From Prevotella brunnea (GTDB lineage: Bacteria; Bacteroidota; Bacteroidia; Bacteroidales; Bacteroidaceae), in assembly GCF_008016795.1 (NCBI RefSeq), contig NZ_SDIK01000056.1, positions 1-64,000 on the forward strand: a DNA stretch of 64,000 nt, in the 5' to 3' direction. The notes under the pieces were generated by a model. That model had not been told where the DNA came from and searched no databases. It saw nothing but the letters and a program-made list of their open reading frames with translations. Each line of letters begins with the position of its first letter. Within the stretch, counting starts at the first letter, position 1. The translations under genes were made by a program, and so were the position numbers. Positions 1-8,374 of this stretch are shown piece after piece.

Positions 1-162
1 AGCGGCTGAAGCGCCACCCGAGGTAACAGAAAATGAATAAGGGGGCTTGTCACTAACATGCTGTCATCCGAACTATTGTGTCTCAATGAGTTGGAATGAG
101 GATTTCTATGTTTAGCGGACAGTAATAATTCGTTTCTATACATTATCAACAAGGCCACGGAG

Positions 163-1206
163 TTGTGCCGATTCCACCGACAACGGCAAGCCATTGCACT
201 GCTGCAAAGCCATTTGGGCAGAATCAACAGGAATGGACACGAATATGCCATGTACACCAACATCATCGCGGAATGTTTCGGGCAGCTGGGCGATAGCGAG
301 AATCAACGCCACTACCTCGTGGAAAGTGCAATGGCAGACTTTCGAGGAGTCATCAAGGAGAATACTTCGCTGCGCCAACTTGCCACACTGCTCTTCAACG
401 AAGGCGACGTGGAGCGCGCCTACAAATATCTCTCCGTGGCAGTGGGCGATGCGAACTTCTTCGGAACCCGCATACGCAACATGCAGGACACGCACCTCAT
501 TCCTCAAATTCAGCGAGTTCATTCGGAACATCTGCAAAAGGAACGCACGCAAATTCTCGCTCTGCTGCTCGTCATCAGCATCGTGGCAGTATTGCTCATC
601 GTAACGATTGCTCGCAACCGGCTGTTAATCAGACGCTACAGAACTGCCAACACCCGGGTGGAAGACGTAAATCGACTGCTTAACGATGCTGTGCGCAATC
701 TGAAACATGCCAATTTGCACATGAGCGAAGGCAACCGACTGAAGGATGAGTACATCGGCAGATTTCTCGACCTATCTTCCACCATCATCGACCATGCCGA
801 TGCGAGAAACAAGTTGCACAATCGGTTGGCAAGAGAAAAGAAAATGGCAGAGCTGGTTCGCGACTTGAAATCGGCGGAGTATTTGCAGGAACTTACCCGG
901 ATGTTCTATCTTAATTTCGACGCTGCCTTTCTGAACATCTATCCCGATTTCGTGGACAAGGTAAACGCCCTCTTATTGCCTGACCAACCTCTGGAACAGA
1001 AAAAGAAAGAACACCTCACCACCGAGTTGCGCGTCCTTGCTCTTATCCGTCTTGGCATCAACGACAATGCCAAGATAGCCTCCATCCTGCGTTCAAGGCT
1101 TACCACCATTTACACCTATCGCTCCAAACTCAAGGCACGTGCCAAAGATCGCGACAATTTTGAACAGCAAGTGGCGCGCATCGGCACATTGGAGGCGGAG
1201 AGATAG
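163..1206 (+). pseudogene. 5'-truncated TPR / membrane / HTH regulator (DUF6377-like)
   Basis: The reading frame is open from just after a stop at 97-99, and TTG at 163 is the first usable start. No convincing protein or promoter lies upstream. The 347 residues begin inside TPR-like helices, then have one membrane segment near residues 132-152 (ALLLVISIVAVLLIVTIA), a coiled-coil-like stretch, and a C-terminal helix-turn-helix-like region ending in IASILRSRLTTIYTYRSK. Full Bacteroidales proteins of this layout are, from memory, over 500 residues with a signal peptide and several more TPR units, so roughly the first 200 residues are missing. The best reading is a gene whose front was lost by rearrangement around position 100-140. 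A frameshift that joins it to sequence beyond the window edge is also possible. If expressed, it would be a membrane-anchored sensor or regulator. The DUF6377 name is from recollection of the family layout. Confidence 0.6.
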
Positions 1207-1380
1207 CACGCATCGCGCGGCAATTCAGTCCTGTTGTGGTTTCAATCCGCACAAGGGGAACGAACATTCTCGCCATGAAAAGAATGTGCAAAGATTGTTA
1301 AGCAAAGCTCCATGGCGTTAAAGCGTGTTATAACTCAAGGACGAGACGGACGGAAATTTGTTGATAACAACCACAAATAA

Positions 1381-1388
1381 TATCTTTG
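1381..1388 (+). promoter_or_regulatory. TAnnTTTG promoter for the thioredoxin gene
   Basis: TATCTTTG is the Bacteroidetes -7 box. A TTTG at 1357-1360, 20 bp upstream, can serve as the -33 element. The start of transcription would be near 1393, so the longer in-frame ATG at 1386 is unlikely to be used. Confidence 0.7.
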
Positions 1389-1475
1389 TGGAAGGTTAAG
1401 GAGCGCGCTCTTCGGCAAATGGGAAACAACCCTTTGCCACGAACAACGCCACCGGAAACGCAAGAAAAAAGTAAG

Positions 1476-1964
1476 ATGAAGAAAATATTATTTGCCTGTA
1501 TCGTCCTCGCACTCACGTTGGGCAGTTGCTCGAAGAAGCGAAACAACAACGCACCCATGACAATGCAGACCACACAGGCAAACAAAACAAAGGAGAAAAA
1601 GCACATGAAAGTAACGGAAATGAATAAAGCGATGTTCCAAGAGAAGATAGCCAACCTTGCGAACACCGACAAATGGGAGTTCAAAGGCGACAAACCTGCC
1701 ATCATCGACTTCTACGCCACGTGGTGCGGACCCTGCAAAGCAACGGCACCCGTCGTGGAAGAGATAGCGGAGGAATACGATGGGCAGATTGATGTGTACA
1801 AGGTGGATGTGGACAAGAACGAGGAACTCGCGGCATGGTTCGACATCCGAACCATCCCCACCTTGCTTTTCATCCCCGGAGAGGGCAATCCCGTAACCTC
1901 GGTGGGGGCAATGACGAAACCGGAGTTTGAGAAAATGATTGAACAATATCTGTTGAAGAAGTAA
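1476..1964 (+). CDS. thioredoxin-family lipoprotein
   Basis: This is a 162-residue envelope thioredoxin. It starts MKKILFACIVLALTLGSCSKK, a lipoprotein signal peptide with the lipobox LGSC, so Cys19 should be lipidated. A linker of about 30 polar residues leads to a complete thioredoxin fold with the redox motif WCGPCK and the cis-proline motif TIPTL. The Met at 1476 was chosen over the in-frame ATG at 1386 because only it places a signal peptide at the N-terminus. The role would be thiol-disulfide exchange at the inner or outer membrane. The partner is unknown, because no DsbD-like gene is nearby. The short-chain dehydrogenase gene begins 20 bp after the stop and is probably co-transcribed. 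Confidence 0.9.
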   Translation: MKKILFACIVLALTLGSCSKKRNNNAPMTMQTTQANKTKEKKHMKVTEMNKAMFQEKIANLANTDKWEFKGDKPAIIDFYATWCGPCKATAPVVEEIAEEYDGQIDVYKVDVDKNEELAAWFDIRTIPTLLFIPGEGNPVTSVGAMTKPEFEKMIEQYLLKK

Positions 1965-1984
1965 GATAAAACATTCAAAAAATC

Positions 1985-2743
1985 ATGGTAAAGAAAATCG
2001 TAATGGTAACAGGTGCCACAAGCGGCATCGGAGAGGCGTGCGCAAGGAAATTTGCCGGGGGCGGTTACAACGTCATCATCACCGGACGACGCGCCGAGAA
2101 ATTAGAATCGCTGAAGGCGGAATTGGAGAAGACGGGCGCGAAAGTGCTCGCGCTCACGTTCGACGTTCGACAACGCGATGCCGCCAAAGCTGCGGTGGAA
2201 AGTCTTTCCGGAGAATGGAAAAACATAGACGTGCTCATCAACAATGCCGGACTCGCACTCGGGCTCGACAAAGAATATGAGGGCGACTTTGAAGATTGGG
2301 ACACAATGATTGACACGAACATCAAGGGACTGCTGAACATGACACGCTTCATCGTGCCCGGCATGGTGAGTCGCGACAGCGGACACGTAATCAACATCGG
2401 GTCGGTGGCAGGCGATGCCGCCTATGCCAACGGCAATGTGTATTGTGCCACAAAAGCTGCCGTGAAAGCTCTCGCCGATGGGTTACGCATTGACGTGGCA
2501 GCGTCTTCCGTCCGAGTAACGAACTTGAAGCCGGGATTGGTTCAAACCAACTTCTCCAACGTTCGTTTCCATGGCGACGACAAGAAGGCAGAGAGCGTTT
2601 ATGAGGGCATCCAACCACTGACGGGTGCGGACATTGCCGATGTGGCGTTCTATGCTGCCTCCGCACCTGCTCACGTTCAGATAGCAGAAGTGCTTATCCT
2701 TGCCACCCATCAGGCAAGCGGCTCTGTGGTGGTTCGCAAGTAA
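1985..2743 (+). CDS. short-chain dehydrogenase/reductase (YdfG-like)
   Basis: This 252-residue classical SDR has the nucleotide-binding motif TGATSGIG near the N-terminus, the NNAG motif at about residue 87, the catalytic Ser in INIGSVAG, and the catalytic Tyr and Lys in YCATK. GRR follows the second beta strand at the place where an Arg commonly prefers NADPH. Length and motifs match the YdfG group (3-hydroxy acid or serine dehydrogenases), but the substrate cannot be read from sequence. It lies 20 bp downstream of the thioredoxin lipoprotein gene. It is the last gene before a long intergenic region. Confidence 0.9.
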   Translation: MVKKIVMVTGATSGIGEACARKFAGGGYNVIITGRRAEKLESLKAELEKTGAKVLALTFDVRQRDAAKAAVESLSGEWKNIDVLINNAGLALGLDKEYEGDFEDWDTMIDTNIKGLLNMTRFIVPGMVSRDSGHVINIGSVAGDAAYANGNVYCATKAAVKALADGLRIDVAASSVRVTNLKPGLVQTNFSNVRFHGDDKKAESVYEGIQPLTGADIADVAFYAASAPAHVQIAEVLILATHQASGSVVVRK

Positions 2744-2773
2744 ATCGCCCCACCGAAGAAATAAAGTTTCCGT

Positions 2774-2807
2774 CCATTGCCAATGGTTATCCTGCCATTG
2801 GCAATGG
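2774..2807. repeat. perfect 13-bp inverted repeat after the SDR gene
   Basis: CCATTGCCAATGG at 2774-2786 and CCATTGGCAATGG at 2795-2807 are perfect inverted copies with an 8-base loop. Each arm is itself nearly palindromic. No T-run follows, so it is not a standard intrinsic terminator. It could end the transcript, protect the mRNA 3' end or bind a protein. Confidence 0.6.
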
Positions 2808-2838
2808 CGTTTCCACTGAACCATAAACCCCGAATCAG

Positions 2839-3258
2839 CCATTGGAATTTCCCGATGTCGCATGCCGGCGGGAAATCCTTTATCTTCTTCCTATCGTTTC
2901 CCAAATGATTTTTTTTTGCCCCATGCAAGGTCGTGTCAAATCATGCGACCGAGACGTGTTTTGTTCCAATGCCGGATAACACCCATCGCCTCATGCCGCC
3001 AACGCGTATTCGGGCGATGGCAAACAGACGCCGGATAACGAACATTCCATCCGCCCGGCACAACGAAATTACATTACAAAATCCACGTCCGACGCACGCT
3101 CCTCAACTCGTTGATAATCAGGATGGTATTAATTGCGATTTAAAAGCTAAGCTTTTGCCCTCCAATTCATGACCTTTTGCAGTGCAAAAGCTTACCTTTT
3201 GGAAGTAAAAAGCTTAGCTTTTGACAGATGCTCGCAGAAAAATCAAGACATTATTGCA
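2839..3258 (+). repeat. long copy (A) of the dispersed palindrome element
   Basis: This is the longest recognisable copy in the window. The palindromic array lies at 3141-3223: a unit at 3142-3157, a half unit CATGACCTTTTG at 3168-3179, a unit at 3185-3201 and a unit at 3207-3223. The roughly 300 bp to its left aligns with the copies at 6.4, 21.9, 35.7, 55.2 and 62.9 kb. Shared blocks are ACATTACAAAA, TTGATAATCAG and ATTAATTGC. The right end carries GACATTATT. Short open frames inside it are not conserved between copies, so it is treated as non-coding. Confidence 0.8.
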
Positions 3259-3340
3259 CTTTTCCCATATCGTTTCTCATGACCGGTTTGAACCAAACAG
3301 TGCATCGAACCAAAAGCCGGAGAATGAACGTGGAGGAAAC

Positions 3341-3430
3341 AAAAAAAAGCGATGACCTTCACAGGTGATCGCTTTATAACCTAATAGGGTATTAGTCATT
3401 TAAGGTAAAAAGATTGTTTTCAGGATAACG
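3341..3430 (-). ncRNA. candidate small RNA of about 90 nt
   Basis: On the minus strand a -7 box TATCTTTG (3442-3435) is followed by about 90 bases that end in a hairpin with an eight-base T-run. The terminal stem pairs 3363-3373 with 3348-3358 (11 bp, one mismatch), loop GTGA, then T bases at 3347-3341. A second small hairpin lies at 3381-3395 (CTAATA / TATTAG). There is no open reading frame of note and no minus-strand gene downstream before position 1, so this is not a leader. I recall similar sequence blocks in other Bacteroidales genomes but cannot name a family. It could regulate by base pairing; no target is visible. Confidence 0.65.
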
Positions 3431-3434
3431 ATTG

Positions 3435-3442
3435 CAAAGATA
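3435..3442 (-). promoter_or_regulatory. TAnnTTTG promoter of the candidate small RNA
   Basis: TATCTTTG is read on the minus strand, with a TTTG about 20 bp upstream (near 3466) that fits the -33 element. The next feature downstream is the hairpin terminator of the small RNA. Confidence 0.65.
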
Positions 3443-3619
3443 ATTCCTTTTTTTGAACCATCCAAATTTTTCCTCTAATTTTTTTCATATTCTTTCACGT
3501 TTGCGTACACACCGATAATTTTCCCTTTCACGTGCTGCCGCCCTGCTTATCAAACCCTCCTTCGGACCGAATGTGAACAACTTTCGCGCAATTTCCTTCA
3601 TCCATCGAAAACGATTCCT

Positions 3620-3627
3620 TACCTTTG
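3620..3627 (+). promoter_or_regulatory. promoter of the HPPK-TPR gene; nearly leaderless
   Basis: TACCTTTG lies only 8 bases before the ATG at 3636, so the transcript would have almost no 5' leader. It also rules out the in-frame upstream ATG at 3573. Confidence 0.7.
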
Positions 3628-3635
3628 CACCTGTC

Positions 3636-4598
3636 ATGGAAATTGTCATCACACTCGGCTCCAACATCCGGCAGACAGAAAACATCCTGAAAGCCAAGGA
3701 AATATTGCGGGAACGCTTCCCCGACATTCGCTTCACCGACGAGGAATGGACGGAACCCGTGGGGGTGGAATCGGACAAATATCTCAATTGCATCGGACGT
3801 TTCTCCACAACGCTCAAAGCAAAAGAACTGCGTTGCTTTTTTAAAAAGGTGGAAAGCGACATGGGCGATACACACGAAAATCATCAGCGCGGGTGTGTAC
3901 ACATCGACATCGACCTTATTCAGTATGGCAACACAAAATTGAAAGACATCATTTGGCGAACCATCATCGGCATCTTGCTCTGTCTCAGCTGTCTGCAACC
4001 CACCGCGGCGCAAGCAACGAAAAGCGATGCCGTGGAACTGGACAAGGCATTGGAATACTTCACGTCGGGGAAATATCACGAAGCACTGCTCATCTTTCGG
4101 AAACTCGATGAGAAATACAAACTCAACGACCGCTTCAGGGCATACATCGCACTGTGCTACTATCACGATTGGGACTATCCGAACGCCGCCAAGACCTTCG
4201 ATGCCACGCTGCCCCGGCTGCAAACACTCGCCCCGCGAGAACGTTCCGTCTATGCTTTCGCGGCGGCGGAAAGCCATTTCCTCATGCAACAATACCAACA
4301 GGCAACCCAATATTACGAAAACGCTCTCAGCCTCTGCGCCGAAAACGAGAAAGGGGAAATCTACTATCGGCTGGGGTGCTGCGCCATGTTCCAAGAAGAG
4401 TGGCAAAGGGCTGCCGACTACTTCGGCAGAGCACAAAACCATTTCCGGTGTTTCCAACAATCCGATAACGTCAAAGCACGAATGGCACAAGCACAACGAA
4501 TGGAACAGGGCTGTAGGAAAATGATTGGAAAAGCAGAACAACCACAACAAAACACCCCAAGGCAGCAGTCCGCAAACAACGGAAACCAATCAGAATGA
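3636..4598 (+). CDS. HPPK (FolK-like) domain fused in frame to a TPR protein
   Basis: The 320-residue frame joins two modules. Residues 1-108 resemble Bacteroidales 6-hydroxymethyl-dihydropterin pyrophosphokinase (folate pathway), with LGSN near the start, YLNCIG, and HIDIDLIQYG in place of the metal-binding DLD signature. Residues 109-128 (WRTIIGILLCLSCLQPTAAQ) look like a signal peptide or membrane segment. The rest is TPR-like helices with a polar Gln/Asn-rich tail. In relatives, as I recall, these are two neighbouring genes, so the fusion may come from a small deletion that removed the stop and start between them. A TTG at 3939 in the same frame could start the TPR part separately, with its own signal peptide (KDIIWRTIIG...). 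If it is one polypeptide, the kinase would be cytoplasmic and the TPR part periplasmic. Confidence 0.7.
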   Translation: MEIVITLGSNIRQTENILKAKEILRERFPDIRFTDEEWTEPVGVESDKYLNCIGRFSTTLKAKELRCFFKKVESDMGDTHENHQRGCVHIDIDLIQYGNTKLKDIIWRTIIGILLCLSCLQPTAAQATKSDAVELDKALEYFTSGKYHEALLIFRKLDEKYKLNDRFRAYIALCYYHDWDYPNAAKTFDATLPRLQTLAPRERSVYAFAAAESHFLMQQYQQATQYYENALSLCAENEKGEIYYRLGCCAMFQEEWQRAADYFGRAQNHFRCFQQSDNVKARMAQAQRMEQGCRKMIGKAEQPQQNTPRQQSANNGNQSE

Positions 4599-4641
4599 AA
4601 AAAAATACACGATAAAATTTCAATATCTGAGAGAATTTAAG

Positions 4642-4649
4642 TAATTTTG
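4642..4649 (+). promoter_or_regulatory. TAnnTTTG promoter for the TPR-ribH unit
   Basis: TAATTTTG lies 58 bp before the TPR gene start at 4708 and just after the HPPK-TPR stop. The alternative ATG at 4657 would sit at the transcription start. Confidence 0.6.
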
Positions 4650-4707
4650 TCGCCAAATGCAGGTAAACAACCTTACAACCGATAACAATAAAAAGAACAA
4701 ACATAAA

Positions 4708-5382
4708 ATGGCAAACAAAAAAACAGAGGGAACATACGAAGAAACCCTCAACAAGTCGGAAGCTTTCTTCTTGAAATACAGAAAACCCGCACTCATGATT
4801 ATCGCCGCAATCGTGCTCGTGGTGGCAGGCATCATCGTGTATAAGAACTACATTTCAGAACCACGCGAGAACGAGGCTTCAACCGAATTGGCAAAAAGTC
4901 AGACACTCTTCAATACCCAACAGTACGACCAAGCATTGAAGGGATTTCAAAAAGTGCAAGCCGATTACAGCGGAACCGATGCAGGCAACCTCGCCAACCT
5001 TTATGTAGCCCTGTGCTACGCCCATCAACCAAAACCCAATTGGGCAAAGGCATTGGAGAACATACAGAAATACAGCACCGGAAAAGACCAAATCATCAGT
5101 CCGGCTTCGCAGATGGCACTCGGCGACATCTACGCCAACAACAACCAAAACGACAAGGCTATAGAAGCCTTCAAGAAGGCGGCAGACATGGCGAACGCAC
5201 AGGCATTCGACAAAACCAGCAACAGCATCGCCCCCATGGCACTGAAGAAAGCAGGAATACTCCTCGAAAGTCAAGGTAAAAAGCAAGAAGCCCTCGCCAT
5301 CTACAAAGACATCAAGAAGACTTATCTCAACTCGCCGGCTTACCAAGACATAGATAAATACATAGAAAGGGCAGGCAACTAA
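4708..5382 (+). CDS. inner-membrane-anchored TPR protein
   Basis: This 224-residue protein has a short cytoplasmic start ([14 protein letters not shown]), one membrane helix at about residues 29-48 ([20 protein letters not shown]) and then four or five TPR-like helix pairs facing the periplasm. The layout resembles YfgM/BamD-type TPR proteins that help envelope protein folding, but similarity is only at fold level. The Met at 4708 is preferred to 4657, because the promoter box at 4642 would place 4657 at the transcription start. ribH starts 2 bp after the stop, so the two are co-transcribed. It follows another TPR gene and may be an old duplicate of its TPR part. Confidence 0.85.
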   Translation: MANKKTEGTYEETLNKSEAFFLKYRKPALMIIAAIVLVVAGIIVYKNYISEPRENEASTELAKSQTLFNTQQYDQALKGFQKVQADYSGTDAGNLANLYVALCYAHQPKPNWAKALENIQKYSTGKDQIISPASQMALGDIYANNNQNDKAIEAFKKAADMANAQAFDKTSNSIAPMALKKAGILLESQGKKQEALAIYKDIKKTYLNSPAYQDIDKYIERAGN

Positions 5383-5384
5383 CA

Positions 5385-5861
5385 ATGGCTACAGCACTGC
5401 ACAATCTCTCCGATTACAATACTGAAAACGTTCCCGACGCAAGCAATATGTGTTTCGGAATCGTTGTTTCGGAATGGAATAAGGAAATTACGGGAGCACT
5501 ATTGGAAGGAGCGGTAAAGACACTCGAGAAACACGGAGCAATTCCGGAGAACATACACGTGAAAACGGTTCCCGGAAGCTTTGAACTCGTCTATGGTGCC
5601 CACCAAATGACACTCAACGGGGGCTATGATGCCATCATAGTCTTAGGCAGTGTCATCAGGGGAGAGACGCCACACTTCGATTATATCTGTCAGGGCGTTA
5701 CCTATGGAATAGCACGCATCAACGCCACTTGCGAGATACCCGTGGTTTACGGATTGCTCACGACCAACGACTTGCAACAAGCAAAGGACAGGAGCGGTGG
5801 AAAACACGGAAACAAAGGGGATGAGTGTGCCGTTGTTGCCATAAAAATGGCGAAGTTCTGA
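5385..5861 (+). CDS. ribH: 6,7-dimethyl-8-ribityllumazine synthase
   Basis: RibH condenses 5-amino-6-ribitylamino-uracil with dihydroxybutanone phosphate, the step before riboflavin synthase. The 158-residue protein has the family blocks [27 protein letters not shown] with the catalytic His, and [17 protein letters not shown] followed by HGNKGDECA. Length is normal for a subunit of the icosahedral or pentameric enzyme. It is translated 2 bp after the upstream TPR gene. No FMN riboswitch is visible in front of this unit. Other rib genes are not in the window. Confidence 0.97.
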   Translation: MATALHNLSDYNTENVPDASNMCFGIVVSEWNKEITGALLEGAVKTLEKHGAIPENIHVKTVPGSFELVYGAHQMTLNGGYDAIIVLGSVIRGETPHFDYICQGVTYGIARINATCEIPVVYGLLTTNDLQQAKDRSGGKHGNKGDECAVVAIKMAKF

Positions 5862-5922
5862 AACTCCGAAGAACGCAAACAATCGGGAAAGGAAGCAAGC
5901 CATTCGCCGAGGAACAATAACT

Positions 5923-6303
5923 ATGAAACTGCAACAATATTTTCTGGCTTACGATTTTGAGGAAATTTATCCGCTCATCGGACTCATGTTCCCCAAGGCA
6001 AGACATCAACGCGCGCAATTCCGGCATGCCTACGAACTGCTGAAAGAGATAAAACCGGTGGCATCGAAGAAAGTAATCCGCTATCAACTCATGCAAGATC
6101 CGGATACGCAGGAGGTTTTTTGTGGTGCCGACGACAATAATTTCAAGGCACCGTGGGACGTGATTGTGGGAAAGGAAGTGAAGAAAGACCAGCCGGTGGA
6201 CCTCACCGATGCGGAGATAACAGCCAACTGCCTGCTCAACACCGTTCTGATAGGAAAACACCCCAAATCTTTCATTTCCGATTTCGAATCCATCATTCGC
6301 TAA
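5923..6303 (+). CDS. small conserved protein of unknown function next to ribH
   Basis: This 126-residue soluble protein has no signal peptide and no membrane segment. It begins MKLQQYFLAYDFEEIYPLIG, has a charged middle (FRHAYELLKEIKP) and a segment with WDVIVGKEV, and ends in FISDFESIIR. I cannot assign it to a named family with confidence, although similar short proteins seem widespread in Bacteroidales. It follows ribH by 61 bp on the same strand and is probably the last gene of that transcript. Codon use is like its neighbours. No catalytic motif is recognisable. Confidence 0.7.
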   Translation: MKLQQYFLAYDFEEIYPLIGLMFPKARHQRAQFRHAYELLKEIKPVASKKVIRYQLMQDPDTQEVFCGADDNNFKAPWDVIVGKEVKKDQPVDLTDAEITANCLLNTVLIGKHPKSFISDFESIIR

Positions 6304-6328
6304 CCATCTCTCAATCCACAACTTTCGG

Positions 6329-6420
6329 TCGGCAACTTTCATCCCACTTGTTGCTGACTTTCATTCCATTTGTTGCTGACTTTCATTCCGTTTGTTGCTG
6401 ACTTTCATTCCGTTTGTTGC
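6329..6420. repeat. 22-bp tandem repeat, about four copies
   Basis: The unit TTGCTGACTTTCATTCCGTT plus two bases recurs at 6351, 6373 and 6395, with a partial copy at 6417 and a degenerate first copy from 6329. The period is exactly 22 bp, not a multiple of three, so it is not a coding repeat. It lies directly beside palindrome element B, which has the same period but an unrelated sequence. Confidence 0.85.
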
Positions 6421-6670
6421 AATAATGTCCTAAATATTCTTCATTCATCCGGTCAAAGCTTAGCTTTTGTTTTCCAAAAGCTTACCTTTTGCAGTGCAAA
6501 AGGTCATGAATTGCAGTGCAAAAGCTTAGCTTTTAAATCACCATCAATACTATACTGATTATCAATGAGTTACGGAGTGCACTCCCGATAGTATTTTTGT
6601 AATGTAATTTCGTGGTGCCGGGCGGATGGAATGTCCGCTATCCGGCATCTGTTTGGCATCGCCTGAATAC
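6421..6670 (-). repeat. long copy (B) of the dispersed palindrome element, inverted
   Basis: This is copy A in reverse orientation. The array is at 6454-6536, with units at 6454-6469 and 6475-6491, a half unit CAAAAGGTCATG at 6497-6508 and a unit at 6519-6536. The flank to 6670 matches copy A closely (GATTATCA, TTTTTGTAATGTAATTTCG, then the ATCCGCCCGG region). It lies between two convergent genes. The remaining sequence to 6821 shows nothing else recognisable. Confidence 0.8.
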
Positions 6671-6821
6671 AATATTTTTGCCAATTCTCATCCCGTTTTT
6701 TGTTACCTTTCTTTCCATCGCGTACCGATGCCCGCCGGTTTGCAATGTTTCATGATGCAAGAATGAAGCGAGTGGGGGAGGGATGGATAATGTTTCCGGT
6801 TGCTGTTCTTCGATGTTTCCC

Positions 6822-8372
6822 TCAGAATTGGAAATAGATGAAAGGCTGGATGTCGGAACTCTTCACCTGCATGACAAGGAATATCACCACCGTGGCAACC
6901 ACTGCGGCTCCCACTACGCCCGTCTTGCGTAACAAACCGACGCAACCGTCTTGCCACCCCTTGGGCAGCCAATGCGCGATGAGGGCAGTTGCCATGAGCA
7001 GGAACACGTATTTATAGCTCACGAGCACATCGGGCAACACTCCGGGATTGAATTTTCCGATGAGTTGTCTCAGCATTTGCGCGACGCCATCGAAGTCTCT
7101 GCAACGGAAAAACAGCCATGAGAAGCACACAACGTGGAAAGTGATGAACACGGAGAAGAACCGCCTTATTCCCATGGGGTGGTAATGGCGGTCGTGTCCC
7201 ATGATGGTTTGCGACCAAAACTTATGCAGACAGACCAAGAAGCCGTGGAGTGCGCCCCAAACCACGAAGTTGAGCGATGCTCCGTGCCACAGTCCGCAAG
7301 CCGTCATGGCAATCATTTGGTTCAGATACATCCGCACCTTTCCGTGGCGGTTGCCCCCCAAGGAGATATAGACGTAGTCGCGTATCCATGTGGAGAGCGA
7401 AATGTGCCAGCGACGCCAGAAGTCGCTCATCGAGTCGGCTTTGAATGGCGCATCGAAGTTCATTTTCAGGCGGAAGCCCAGCAGCAGTGATATGCCGATT
7501 GCCATGTCGGAATAGCCCGAAAAGTCGCTGTAGATTTGTATGCAGTAGCCGTACATTGCCAAGAGCACTTCGCCTCCGGAGAAGAGGAGCGGATTGTCGA
7601 AGACGCGATCTACGAAGTTTTGTGCAATGTAATCGGATATCACCACCTTTTTCATCAGTCCCGCGAGCACGAAATACACTCCGAGGGCGAACATCTCCGA
7701 GCTGATGCGAAGTGGTTGGCGTGTTTGCGGATGAAAGTGGTCGGCTCGTTCGATGGGTCCTGCCAGCAACGTGGGGAAGTAACTCACGTAGAAGGCATAG
7801 TCGAGCAGACTATTCATGGGTTTTATCTTGCCTCGATAGACGTCGATGACGTAGGAGAGGCTCTTGAAAGTGTAGAAACTGATGCCCACGGGTAGGAAGA
7901 TGTCCCATGGTTGGAAGTTGAATTCGAGCATTTGGCTCACCATTCCCGCGAAGAAGTTGGTATATTTGAAATAGCCCAACATGCCGAGGTCTGCCAACAA
8001 ACTCAGTGCGAGCCACCATCGCGGATGTTTGCTGTCGGGGATGCGCCTTGCCGCGAGGAAGTCGATGAGCGTTACCGCGGCGAGCAGTGCGAAATAGAAT
8101 CCGCTGCTCTTATAGAAAAAATAATAGGAGAAGAGCGTTACGAAGAGCATGCGTGCCTCATTGCGTTTGCTCAGCAGCACGTAGCCGAGCATGAACGCCG
8201 CGAAAAGGAAGAGGAACAGTCCCGACGAGAAGAGCAACGGCTCCTGCGGGTTGTATTTTAGCAGTTCGATGGCGCGGCTGCAATCCGCTGATGCGAAATA
8301 TTCTCTCATCTTTGCGATGAAGTTTGCCAAGTTATCCATGAGCGTGTTGAAATCCATTGTTGAAGCAATCAT
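6822..8372 (-). CDS. MBOAT-family O-acyltransferase (AlgI-like)
   Basis: This 516-residue polytopic membrane protein of the membrane-bound O-acyltransferase family has the AlgI/DltB hallmarks: PVGISFYTFKSLSYVIDVYRG, YFPTLLAGPIERA, DFSGYSDMAIG, FWRRWHISLSTWIRDYVYI and the catalytic His in CGLWHGASLNF. Such proteins move acetyl groups across the inner membrane for transfer to a polysaccharide or cell-wall glycan. The start ATG is 3 bp from the stop of the upstream SGNH gene, so the two are translationally coupled and very likely form one acetylation machine. The acceptor glycan is not identified here. An alternative Met lies five residues further in. Confidence 0.93.
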   Translation of the reverse strand: MIASTMDFNTLMDNLANFIAKMREYFASADCSRAIELLKYNPQEPLLFSSGLFLFLFAAFMLGYVLLSKRNEARMLFVTLFSYYFFYKSSGFYFALLAAVTLIDFLAARRIPDSKHPRWWLALSLLADLGMLGYFKYTNFFAGMVSQMLEFNFQPWDIFLPVGISFYTFKSLSYVIDVYRGKIKPMNSLLDYAFYVSYFPTLLAGPIERADHFHPQTRQPLRISSEMFALGVYFVLAGLMKKVVISDYIAQNFVDRVFDNPLLFSGGEVLLAMYGYCIQIYSDFSGYSDMAIGISLLLGFRLKMNFDAPFKADSMSDFWRRWHISLSTWIRDYVYISLGGNRHGKVRMYLNQMIAMTACGLWHGASLNFVVWGALHGFLVCLHKFWSQTIMGHDRHYHPMGIRRFFSVFITFHVVCFSWLFFRCRDFDGVAQMLRQLIGKFNPGVLPDVLVSYKYVFLLMATALIAHWLPKGWQDGCVGLLRKTGVVGAAVVATVVIFLVMQVKSSDIQPFIYFQF

Positions 8373-8374
8373 CC

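Noticed and set aside
2933-3172. 79-residue frame inside repeat A
   Set aside because: The frame is not kept in the other copies of the element, so it is not coding.
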